This document shows positions 35,201 to 45,154 of a stretch of 64,000 nucleotides of DNA, piece by piece. The translations under genes were made by a program, and so were the position numbers. The notes under the pieces were generated by a model. That model did not search any database and was not told the DNA's origin. It was given only the letters and a program-made list of their open reading frames with translations. The number at the start of each line of letters is the position of its first letter. The first letter of the stretch is position 1. Source of the DNA: Eudorina sp. 2006-703-Eu-15 (taxonomy: Eukaryota; Chlorophyta; Chlorophyceae; Chlamydomonadales; Volvocaceae); the NCBI GenBank assembly GCA_003117195.1, contig BDSI01000054.1:248001-312000 (forward strand), given 5' to 3'.

Positions 35201-37445
35201 AGGCTGCATGTTTGGGCCAGGCAGGGCTTGAAGCCCGGGTCGTGCCGTACCCTGTCGTACACCATCCACGCAAATGGTTTATTTCTCCCAGGTCAGCCTC
35301 GCAGATGCACGCACACACAGCCGAGAAAACTGCGGCCGCCGCCCGGTCGGTGCCCGCCGGCCCTCCCCCCTTTTGCTTCCCGCGCATGCAGCCGACCACC
35401 GCAGTCGTCCGCGTCTACTCACCGTGTTGGGCGGAAAGGTGCCAAACGCGATGATGCCGCTGGCGTCCGGGGGCGCCTTCTCCATCGCCTTCCGTATCAT
35501 GTTGACATACAGGCCGCCGCAGTCAAAGTTCTGGCAGTGGCCCTGCGGGGCGGCAAGCAAGGGCGGTGGCGCCGCGGGGTGGTGGCGATGGGGCACAGGG
35601 ACAAGGCGTACAAAGACGTGTCCCTGTACCTCGGTCGCAGCAGACGGCCGCAGTACGCCGCCACCCGAAACCCACACAGCGACGAATCTGTTCCCTCCCG
35701 AGGCCAGGGGCGGAAGGCACCCGTCGTTTTGTCCGCACGGACGCCTCCCCCGGGGTATTTTTCTTCAAATTCAGTTTTTACAGTAATGCAATAGAATATT
35801 ATACTAGAGTATCGTTTTCGGCAAGGTGAACTGGTGAAGCCAGCGACTTGTTCAGCTCACGGCAGCGCACGCAGCGGCCCTGACACCGCGTGGCTGTGTT
35901 AGTTCAGCAGGAATCGCAGGACGGAAAGAGAATACGGCGGGGCGCGAGCCCTGAGCGTCCGTACTCGGCAATCAATGAGACTGTACAGAGATGGCTGGAG
36001 AGGGGTCAGTAAAAAGGAGGCATGCACTCACGAAGTCGTCTGCGTCATCGGTGCTGATGCACACAAAACCACCGCGGCTGGCAGGCGGTCGAGGGGGCGG
36101 CCGAGGCGGCGGCGCGGGAGGTTCCGGAGGTGGTGGGTCGGGGGAAGGCGGTTTGGGAGAAGGCGGAAGAGGCTGCGCGGCCATGTAGACGGGCGGCGGC
36201 GATGGCGGAGGATAGGTACGCGGCGGCGGCGGCGGCGGCGGCAGCAGAGGCGGCGGCGGGGCGTCGTACATCCGCGGTGTCGATGGAGTATACACTGGAG
36301 GCGGCGGCGGCGGGGTTGGCGGCGGGCGGTCCGACATCCTGGAGGGGTAAGGTAGCAGCGGAGAGGGTTGGAGCCGGCACGGCGCGGGAAAAGGGGGGCC
36401 CCATCAAGCGCAAGCTTTCAGAGGCTTCCAACGACGTCCTGCAGGATCACAACCCAACCCAAACAGGCAGCCTGCCGTCCCGGGGGCAGGAGCAGCGGCA
36501 CTTGCCTGACAGCTTGTCCTGTCCTGTGTGCCCTGTCCTGTCCTGTCACTTTCCTGTCCTAAGCTCCAAACTCTGTCCTAAGCCCTGAAGTTCTTACCCT
36601 GTCCTGGCCTGCCCTGTCCCGGGGAGCTCCCACCTCCTGTGTCCCAGTCCCCAAACCACAGCCAACCCTCCAAGCCGACGGCGTCGCGCACAGCGCTGCG
36701 CAGTCGCTCCGCTCTATCTCCCCCGCCCCCGCTGCTACTTTCCGCCCCCACTCAGGCTGACTAACACCATCCATCCTTTCTATACGATGCCGTACACTCT
36801 AACTCGTTTCATGACATACCGACCACATCGTCAGGTCATGCAACAGGCAGGCAACCCCCAGCCACGGCCCCAGGCCCCGGTCCCCCCATGTTCTCCATGG
36901 TCAAAGCCCTGTTCCTCCCAGTAGGTTTTCCTCCGTCCCCTGCCTCGTTCAACTCACGCCGATACCCCCAGGGCGCGCGCTTGGGCCGCCAGCGAATGGA
37001 CCAGGGCCGGCTCCGGCCGCCGGGACTGCTGCTGCCTTTGCCAGAGGTCGCTTCGGTCGTTTTCGAGGTCGGCTGCGGACTTGGGGTGCCATTTGGAGTT
37101 CGTCCCCGTGCCGCCCGGGCCGAGCAGGGAGGGCCAGCCCAGCCAGGATGAATACTCCTGAAGACCTCCTGAGGTCAAAGCAGCGCCGGACTGTCTCTGT
37201 GATGCGACGATGCGCGGATGCTGCTGCTGCTGCTGCTGCTGCTGCGCAGAACGCGCCCAGGCGACGTCGATAGATGGGGATAATAGGCTGACCTCCGAAA
37301 GATCTTCATTCGTTTCTGAGTGATGGAAAACGGCGTCCGTCTGGGTAGGTCCACCGGCGAAGCTAGCCGTACTGGGCGCCAACAACGCTGCTCCCAAGTA
37401 AAGAATGCAAAACAAACAGAAGCTTGCATGTTGGTAAATGTGCAT
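19908..37445 (-). CDS. Giant single-pass receptor-like protein with duplicated ectodomain modules, 21 exons
   Basis: Exons: 36958-37445, 36032-36338, 35423-35542, 34854-35079, 34582-34726, 34212-34342, 32452-33572, 32008-32127, 31461-31686, 30924-31068, 30423-30553, 27642-29800, 27080-27298, 26253-26294, 25702-25827, 24944-25216, 23444-24313, 23126-23236, 21409-22697, 21030-21168, 19908-20282. All joins are GT..AG and phase-consistent, giving about 2,920 residues. Order: signal peptide; Pro-rich linker; ectodomain module 1; Asp-rich loop, DUF4215-like knot and Pro shaft; module 2; second loop, knot and long Pro shaft; juxtamembrane region; one transmembrane helix followed by RRRKKK; cytoplasmic tail of about 930 residues with no kinase or other known enzyme. 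Inferred role: a cell-wall or extracellular-matrix sensor or adhesion protein. Exons 12-16 are the least certain (the exon 12 donor gtctgt and the 42-bp exon 14). One transcript or two adjacent genes is not proved. Confidence 0.72.
24944..25216 (-). other. Exon 16: transmembrane helix and start of cytoplasmic tail
   Basis: An extracellular Ala/Pro linker ([16 protein letters not shown]) leads into [20 protein letters not shown] and VAAALYY, a hydrophobic stretch of about 26 residues, then RRRKKK as a stop-transfer signal (positive-inside). The next exon starts [15 protein letters not shown] in phase. The acceptor could also be the cag a few codons downstream. Confidence 0.68.
27369..27410. 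repeat. (TA)n microsatellite in intron 12
   Basis: About 20 TA dinucleotides inside the intron between exons 12 and 13. Confidence 0.93.
27642..29800 (-). other. Exon 12: second Asp loop, Cys knot and long Pro-rich shaft 2
   Basis: Starts [20 protein letters not shown] with [12 protein letters not shown], then [19 protein letters not shown] and GDGCSAIC. About 600 residues of [15 protein letters not shown] and then [17 protein letters not shown] repeats follow, ending in [14 protein letters not shown] before the donor. The DNA is highly repetitive, and the opposite strand has an artefactual Gly-rich ORF over the same interval. Confidence 0.72.
28700..29470. repeat. GC-rich tandem repeats coding the Pro-rich shaft
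   Basis: Units such as ggcggcggcgtgccaggtgg and ggcgcgctgggtggcggcgg are shuffled in many near-identical copies. They code for PPGTPPPP and PPSAPPPP on the minus strand. Confidence 0.88.
30423..32127 (-). other. Ectodomain module 2 (exons 8-11)
   Basis: Exon lengths 120, 226, 145 and 131 nt and all phases equal those of module 1. Landmarks: [92 protein letters not shown]. This is direct evidence of an internal duplication. The protein-level match is clear; intron sequences no longer align by eye. Confidence 0.7.
32148..32213. repeat. (TG)n microsatellite next to exon 8 acceptor
   Basis: About 33 TG dinucleotides. In transcript orientation this is (CA)n ending about 20 nt before the exon 8 splice acceptor, where a polypyrimidine tract would normally lie. 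Confidence 0.93.
32452..33572 (-). other. Exon 7: Asp-rich loop, DUF4215-like Cys knot and Pro-rich shaft 1
   Basis: Begins [29 protein letters not shown] is a calcium-loop-like Asp motif. It is followed by [19 protein letters not shown] and GDGCSSMC, the pattern of DUF4215/myxo_disulf_rpt Cys-rich repeats. About 270 residues of [17 protein letters not shown] follow, expected to be hydroxylated and arabinosylated in volvocine walls. The exon ends [13 protein letters not shown], the first strand of module 2. Confidence 0.75.
34212..35542 (-). other. Ectodomain module 1 (exons 3-6)
   Basis: Four exons of 120, 226, 145 and 131 nt code for an alpha/beta-looking domain. Landmarks: [12 protein letters not shown] (end of exon 2), [76 protein letters not shown] and DCRAT. 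The strand-helix order and the GGSLIVL strand resemble class I glutamine-amidotransferase-like folds, but no G-x-C-x-G nucleophile elbow is present, so a binding role is likelier than catalysis. The fold call is inference. Confidence 0.6.
36958..37445 (-). other. Exon 1: signal peptide and N-terminal region of the receptor-like protein
   Basis: Starts [20 protein letters not shown] with a hydrophobic core and a likely cleavage after STASFA. An acidic segment ([15 protein letters not shown]) and a Gln8 run follow. The donor GTGAGT at 36957-36952 leaves phase 2, matched by exon 2 (G|ATG TCG GAC). This start was chosen because it supplies the only secretion signal upstream of the modules. Confidence 0.7.
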
Positions 37446-40400
37446 GGTGTCATTACGCCCCGATGCTGGTAAACGAAAGCGACGAAAAGGAAGCAGTCGA
37501 GAAGGTCTTGGGAGAGTAATGCGCGGCCTTAGACCGTGCCTGATGCATTGTGACGTTTAGTTTCTTTGATGAGACCACATTGGGGCAGGAGCTGTTTTGT
37601 ATCGATGCGATGTTCAGAAGGCTGCGAACGCGGGGGGCGGTCCTCAAGAGAAGATGCCGGCAAGTATGCATCTATTCATTCGTAATACAAGTGTTAATGA
37701 TTATGTATTAGGTAGCTCACATGGAGGTAGCCTTGCATAGTACGTCGGCAAGGTTTCAGAGACCTATCCAGGAGCACGACTATCTGGCTTGATGTTGATA
37801 CAGTACTTCGATTGCGTTTGCCCGCAAACAGAGGCATAAAGCTTCGATGTTCATGCACTTCAACTTGTAATCCCCGTCTTTGACTTTCGTCCTGACCCTC
37901 CCATACGTACGTACGTCCACCACGTCAGGTGCACTTCGCGTACTCATCGCACAACGCAGGAGAATTTGGCTGATCACAATCAAAGGCATTTCGCGATACC
38001 TTCGCGCTGAATCACGATCATCCATGGGTTGGTATAACGAGATGAGTAACGGGCAATCCGATCATCCACATTGCCCTTGACACATCAGAGACACCAATAT
38101 CATTTCATTCGCGAGAATGTGTTCTACATACTCATTCTGTCTTAGTAATCGCAAGTTCGTCCGATTCCAAAGTCTGGGTCACTTGACAAAGGTCAACTAA
38201 CAACAAATCAGATGCTTAAGAGGATCGCGGCGCACGGACAGTATTGGGGAACACGCCAAAGCCGTCCGACTTCAGGACCTGTCCGCTGCTGTCCTTACCA
38301 TAGCGTGTAAAGTTGCCCGCCAAGCCGCCGGCGTATCACCGCCATAGGCCGAGGAGATGCAGCACGGATGCTGCGACGGTCAGCAGCGGCCCGAGAACGC
38401 GAGTCCCGACCCTGATGCACGTAAGGTGCGTGGAGTGGGGAGCAACCGGAGAGCGAGGCTTCCATCGCAGCGGCTAGCTGGGAGGCTTCCATGATGCGGA
38501 AACTGGATGATGTGATGCAGCTAGTTTGCGACAGCAGTTCTTAGTAGGCAGTTTGCTCGAGTTGCACGTGTATGTGGAGCGGCTGCGGTCGGCAGGGTCC
38601 GGACGGCCGTTTCGAGATGACCACGCACGGCTTCAGATGGGGTTTGACACGCTGAGCACGATGATGCCGTTGTCCGTTTTGCGAGGCGCATGGGGTAGCA
38701 TGGACCCGCGGGGGCCATCCGGCGCATCTACCCTGACCCTTTGCGACCACGAGCTCGGCTAGCTCGGCTGCCTTGCTGCGCAGAAGCGAGACATCCGTCA
38801 CCGCTGCTGCATACTCTGGTATGCCGCCTGCTGCCTGGTGTAAGCCCATCGAGCTTACACCCTTCGGACTTTTTCAACACCTTCACAATTATTGGACCTG
38901 CGTCCAACTTATTAACACCTGTTAACCTCACCAGGCATATGAATCACCGGCTTGGGTGGGGACATCGGCCGCCCGGTTGCCATTCGGCTCCAGCAGGTCG
39001 CCCGCCCGCATGCCACCGTGCGTCTCTATCTGCCATGTGGCTCCGCACTCGCCCGGATGTTTCTCGTAATCGGCCAGGCCGGCAGATCCCCTAGATAGGC
39101 CCGAAATCAATGTTAGGCGGTGCTGCACCTCGCTGTGACAGTGGCAGTGGTCGGCAGAAGCATTATCATCATGTGGCATAGGTCATGCATGGCACTCGAT
39201 GCGGAGCTGCGGTGGGCAACGAAGGCACGGCAGCTGCAATCGGCGGCAGTCGGCAAACATTCAAACGCTTGGGCCGATGTTCGTTTCTGGCGCAGATATC
39301 GCTCGGCCATTCGGCCTGTATCCGACTTGACTACTGGGACGTGCATGTGGCACATACAGTGGATGGGTTGGCCCCATCAGCCCTGTGGGGTTAGATGGGG
39401 GTGATCGTGGGTGTAAAATAACATTGAATGAATGAACGAACGTTACTGTAACACGGCGCGGCCAAAGGCTTCGCGAGATGCTGTGCATGGCCAATTGTAG
39501 GGACTTATACTGTAACCCAGTGTATGTTACAGTTACAGCGGCGGAGCCCAGAGGGATCAACGGTGTATACCAGGGCAAGCCCCATCAGGCCCCACCGACA
39601 AGGCGGCAAGGCACCTCCACACGCACCTCAATGCCGCGAACAAAAACACACCGGGCCAAATAGAATTGTTGCTACGGTGCGTGGGTCTCCCATGTGTTGG
39701 AATTGCGTGCGTACAGTCATCGGGGCTCTTGGGTTTGGGGTCGACACGCACGCTGGGCTCACTGCTGCTGGTGCGTGTGCGCGCCGTCGCACCGGCCGGC
39801 GGGAGGTCGCGGCCTCGCGGCGTCATCCGCGGCTCCGGAACTGACTGTAACGATAGTAACGAAGACACAAAGGCTTACCGGATGGTAGAGGACCCGACCT
39901 GCATACCGGGTGCTGACCCCCTACCCGGACCCCCAACCCCTTGAGAGGTACTCGACTGGCGGAGTTACTGAGCCCCCTGGTCGGGCGAGGGGCCCCGCGG
40001 CGCTCACCGGTTTCCCTACGGCAGGTGGTCCCCGATCCGGCATGCACGGGTCCCTGGCCCTGGGGCCACAGGTCCCCGACCCGGGGGCCACGATTCCCCC
40101 TCGCCGCTTCCCCCAATACCCCGGACCGTTGCCGTGGTAGTCAGCCGCCTCGCGTCCAACCTCCAGCCTGCAAACCTGGGCACTATACCTCATTCCACTC
40201 TGTTTCGACCCCGAACCCCTTCGCACCCCTCCCTCTCCCCACCCCTTGCGTCGCCGGCCTTCCTAACGGGCCCAGATAGCTCGTAGGCGCCGCGTAGGCG
40301 CCCTATATTGTGAGCGTCTGTACCACTATCGCACGACTTACCAAAAACCTACTGGCCGCACGCTGTACGGCACTGTCAGTGGTAACAGGGATTACAGGGA

Positions 40401-40613
40401 TTCATGTAGGTAGTAGAGGCAGGCAATCTAAGTCGCTCGAACGGTCTACGGCACCGCTGTGGGGTAATCCACTGCTATCACAAGCAAGGGTTGCAAGAAG
40501 GCGAGCAACCTGGGCTCGAACATAGGCATGGTGCCCTGGCCAAATGTTTGTCGTGAGGATCATTGGTCATGCGGTTCGAGCTATATATGTCCCGGCTCCG
40601 GTTCGGAGTTGGC
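37446..40613. other. 5' flank of the receptor-like gene up to the right duplication arm
   Basis: No confident gene. Contains SINE-like sequence and ORFs without domains. A minus-strand piece reading YAAAVTDVSLLRSKAAELAE (about 38740-38825) looks gene-like but has no context. No clear core promoter elements were recognised before 37445. Confidence 0.45.
39424..39612 (-). repeat. SINE-like repeat family B, inverted copy
   Basis: gaatgaatgaacgaacgtta (tail, reverse complement) is followed by gccaaaggcttcgcgagatg; a second piece reads gggatcaacggtgtatacca and ggcaagccccatcaggcccc, the complement of the 56192-56280 copy. Confidence 0.62.
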
Positions 40614-43600
40614 GGCGTAGTGGCGGCGGCGGCGGCGGCGGCCCGGAGTGACGTCGGGAAGGCCCGGGGCAGCTCCGCGGGCCGCAAGCGGCTCAACTCG
40701 CCATTGGCCGCCGATCCAGATGACCCACGGGTCGCGGGGATGTCGCGGATCTCCGGTGCCAGTGGCGGCGGTGGCAGTGGCGGCGGTGTTGGCGTTCACG
40801 GGAGTGGCTCCATTAGCGGTATGGCTTCGGCGTCGCTGCTGTCACCCTCTGGGGTGTTGCCGGCGGCGGCGGCGGCGGCGGTCGCTGTGGTGGTCCCTGG
40901 AGCATGCCACCGGCATTCCAAAGAGGGCACCGCGGCGGCGGCGACGACGGCGGCGGAGATGTTGGACAATGACGGACTGCCGGCGGGTGTGGAGGTGAGG
41001 GTTGGTGTGTGTGTGTGTATGGTGGGCCCGAGACCGATTGCGGCCCCGTCACTACTACGTTGATGCGCCTCTCAGTACGGCCTCATCCGGTGGGTGCTTG
41101 CTTTTGACGTACTTTCCGTAACCTTCCGTAAAACCTTCCGTAACGTTCCGTACTACTCGTATATACATATGGTGCGTGTCCTGGCCTTACCTCTGCTGCC
41201 TGCAGGCCGCCGTGCAGCGGAGCGCGTACTCGAGCACGAGCCGTGGCGCCCAGCTGGTGCGGACCACTGACTCGCGGGTCGGCGTCGCGCGGTCGGTACG
41301 GACTACCACTGTCATCGTAAGTCGGGCGGGAGCGAGCGAGGATCAGGGGACGGTGGCCTGTATGTGGGAGAGATATCTCCTCGTGTCCTTCTGTGTGGCG
41401 GATGCTCACCGTATTGCAATCGGATGTGTCCGCTACTCGGTTCTGTTTGCCGGGGGAGTGGGTAGCTGTGTGGCGCTGTTTCTTGCGGGTTTGGGGTGGG
41501 GTGGAGTGGGGTGGAACATCGGAGGGGCAACGGCCGGGAAGCATAGGCTGGGGTGGCGTTCGGGTGTCAGTGCGGTACCTCTGAAGACCTCATTCCGGCT
41601 GCTGCTGCTATTGCTGCGTGCTGGGGTTGCTGCTGCTGCTATTGCTGCTGGGGTTGCTGCTGCTGCTGCTGGTGCTTCTGCGAATACTGCAGCGTTGCGA
41701 GCTGTGTATGGTTGCTATTAGTAAGACGATGCTTGTCATCATGGGTTGCAACTGCCATGTGTGCTGCTACTGCTCCTCATTATTAAGGATGTTACAGCAG
41801 CGGACCCCGCGGGTCATCGGTGACAGCCAACGGCAACAGCCGAGGCTTCCTCACCATACGCTGCCTGAACGAATTGGCGCCACCATGGCGCTCCGGACAG
41901 GCTCCACAAGTGCACCGAAACACTCCCCGGGCACACACTACCAGGGAACCACCCCGTTCCTGAGGACCAAGCAACCACAGCCAGGGATCAAGCCCGCTGC
42001 GTGGGAGTTAGCCACCAGGGCGCCCCTAGTAGCGAACCACCACTCCGACCAAGGCGGGCTCACGTCTCATCAGGGGCTTGCCCGTACGCGCCCACCGGGC
42101 CGGCGCCCCGTCCACCCGCGGCCCACTACTACTCAACGCCCACAGGGCTTCGGTTAATTACCCTGGCCTGACGGCACAGGGCCCCGGCAAGACGATCATC
42201 CTGCACCTTCAAGATGGGGTGTTTGCTCATGCTGCTTGCTACTGCCGATGCTGCTACTGCTGCAGGAGGCTTAATCCGAGCTGCCGGTCCTCAGCGTCGA
42301 CGCCAACTTGTTGGGAGGTGCTACAGCCGGTCCTGGTGAGGGTGCTACAGCCGATCCCGGTGGAGGTGCTGCAGCCGGTCCGGGTGAGGGTGCTACAGAC
42401 GGTCCTGATGGAGGTGCTACAGCCGGACCTTGTGGAGGTGCTACAGCCGCGGTGGCGACGACGCCGAACACGCCGGACGGCACCTCATCCCTGCGGGGCC
42501 TTGAGTCGGCACCAGACGCGGTGGCGGCGGCGGCAGACGCGGTGGCGGCGGCGGCAGCGGCGGCGGTGCTGCCGCCGCCGCCACAGCAGCGGCGGCCCTG
42601 GCCGGCGGCAGGTACGGCTTTGGAGTTTCAGCAGCGGCATCACCGATGGGCGATGGCAACGGCGGCGGCGGCGGCGGCGGCGCCAGGGATGGTGTCGACA
42701 TGCCGACTGTCGTCTTGAACCCCGCCGTCCCCACCATCCAAGTGGCTCCCTTAGCCAAGTCGTTGCAGCCGGCGGCAGCGCCGCCACGCCGTACACATGC
42801 CGTACTCTTGAAGGCAGCGCAGGTGATCTACCCTTCCCAGGAGTCACCTTCGGCGGTGGGTGGCGACGGAGCTGCAGACGAAGGCCCTGGCGGCGGCGAC
42901 GCCGGCATGGGCAGCGGCGCCGCCGCCGTCACGACAACCGTACTATCTGCATTGGGTGCCACCGGCGGCGCCGCCGTCAGTGGCATCTCCTCCATATGTG
43001 TTGGTCAAAAGGCAATAGCGACTGGCGTCAACGGCTCCGCCGCCGTTGCGGCCAATAATGACGAAGTAACAGGTCCGTTGGCATCGCTGCCGGTCGACGG
43101 GACGCCCGGCCTCGGAGCTGGATCCAGATCCGCATCCAGAGACTCTGGGTCTGAATCTGGATCCAGATCTTGTACGGAGTCCGGACCCAGCAACGGCACT
43201 GCTGGGCCTTCCCCGGGCGGCCTGGGACTACCAGCCGACCTTCACCCCTGCAGCAGCAGCGGCCGCGGCGGCGACGGCGGCGGCGGCGGCGGTGCCGCCA
43301 ACGTCACCGGTGCCGGCGGCGGCCGTCGGCATGGATGCCCGCGTACCCGAACCGCCGGCGTCCATAGCCGTCCCTCCGTCGCCGGCCCTACCCGGTTTCC
43401 GTCCCGCCCGACTCAAGTCCTGGAAGCACCCGGGTACCGGTCAGCAGGACCCATCGTTTGAAGCGGCGGCGCCGTCCGCCGCCGCCGCCGCCGCCGCCAG
43501 TCCCGACGGCAGCGGGGCCCGGGCCCTGAGGGGCTTTCAGCGGCCCGACGGCAAGGCGGTGGACGGAGACCTGCCGACGGCGGCGGCGGCGGCGGCACCG

Positions 43601-45154
43601 GTGGAGGCCGCAGGGCCGTCGGCGGCGGCAACGGCGAACAAAGCCCGAGAGTTCCAGCGGTTAGTGCGCTTTCCGGAGATTGAGCGAGGGCTGTACGGAT
43701 AATTACGGCAGCTCGATGTACGACTGTCGTACTGAAACGTGGGTCACGCGGATTCCAGCGCCCTGGCAAACGACCAGCTCAACTCAACAACTCCCCTCCA
43801 GCACCCATAGCAGTGCTGACTCGCTGGCTCCCCGCCCCGTGCCGTACATTATTCGGGCTTGCCATTCTCTTAAATCGTGTTCCCCTCCTCATGCGATGTT
43901 GTGTCGGACCCGCAGACCCGGCACCGACCACGGCCCCGATTCCGACCAAGACCCCGACGCGGCGGCCACTCCGGCAGCCACTGCCGCCGCCGCTGCCGCC
44001 GCCGCCAGGAGCCGGCAGCTGCTGTTCGCTCCCCGAGGAGACGAGGTAGGCTAGCTAGGCGGGGCCTGACCTGCCGTACCTCAGTAACCTCAGCTCCGCT
44101 CAGGGCCTGCTGTGCTGCGGCAAACTTCGTTTTATGTTCTTGGCGGCATGTTTGCTTGTTTTGTTCTCCCCCGGAGCAGCGGCAGCAGCGGCACCCACAC
44201 CGAATGAAAGGCTTGCCTGCTGCTGACATTATTGGTGCGGTTGTGCCCTCTGTCGTGCTTACCCTCTCCGGCCACGCACGCAGTCCGCCGCCGACGACGA
44301 CGATCTGACGAGGGGAAAGGGGCGCGGAGGAGAAGGGCCTGAGCCCGCCCGTGAGGGCCACCAAATCCGTCACGGTACGGCAAGCACGGGAGTGGTGAAC
44401 GGGTCAACGGCCAGAACGATGGAAGTCAATCCGAAAAGAAGGGGATTGTGCTCCGCTGCTGTTGTCAGGGCGTGCCGATCGATTGACCTGGGTGTTCCAG
44501 GACCCGCACCTAAATAGCGCCTCCTCCCCGTGGTGCCGCATGCCTATGTACGAACCGTACCGTACTGTACTGCATCGGCGCGCGTGAGGACCTGCCAAAA
44601 TCATCGTTTAAAGTTGAAAGAGATTCTTAGGTGCCCAGTTTAGGGCTCCCTTGGAATGGTATATAGCTAATGTCTGTGTATTGCGTATGTGTAGGTTTAG
44701 GGCATGGCGCGTTGTGACCCTTCCAAGTGCCGTACATGCATCAGGTGGTGGTGACAAACGTTCTACATACGTTCTACGGTCTGCGCAGGCCGGCCATGCC
44801 AGTGTACGGCAATTTAAGTTTGCGGAGATGCGACGCGCGCAGTCATCGGCGGCCAGTCTGGATCTGGATGTGGAAGAAGACGAGCTGGACGAGCTGGACG
44901 CGGACTGGGTGGACGAGCGGCCGCCGCCGCCGCCGCCGATGCCGCCGCCGCCGCCAACGCCGCCGCCGCCGCCGCTCCAAGAGGGCACGCCGCGGCAGTC
45001 GCGGCGGAATATTCTCTATCGAAGCGCGATGGGGCCGCTGGGCTGCAGCGGTGACGACGCGTGGGTCACCCGACCCACGGGTCAGGTAGCCCAGGTGCGG
45101 CTGAATGAAACAATCGGTACGGCGGCGCGCGGCCCTGGATCAGACGAAAGCTAA
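40614..45154 (+). pseudogene. Decayed inverted copy of the receptor cytoplasmic exons
   Basis: Counterparts of exons 17-21 are recognisable: exon 17 part to 40994, exon 18 41206-41316, exon 19 42266-43659, exon 20 43916-44045, exon 21 from 44789. Splice sites are largely preserved. In exon 19 the third codon is TAA at 42272-42274 where the intact gene has TCA, and the homologous frame switches at least twice (near 42620 and 43210). The C-terminus is also frameshifted and ends at 45152-45154. An intron holds a SINE-like insertion. There is no signal peptide, ectodomain or transmembrane part. An expanded [12 protein letters not shown] repeat (seven units) lies at about 42310-42450. Best read as a pseudogene made by inverted duplication; a shorter functional product from other starts cannot be excluded. 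Confidence 0.8.
41780..42110 (-). repeat. SINE-like repeat family A inserted in pseudogene intron
   Basis: Starts ttattaaggatgttacagca and matches 17785-18160. The corresponding intron of the intact gene (22698-23125) lacks it, so it inserted after the duplication. It therefore dates recent activity of this family. Confidence 0.78.
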
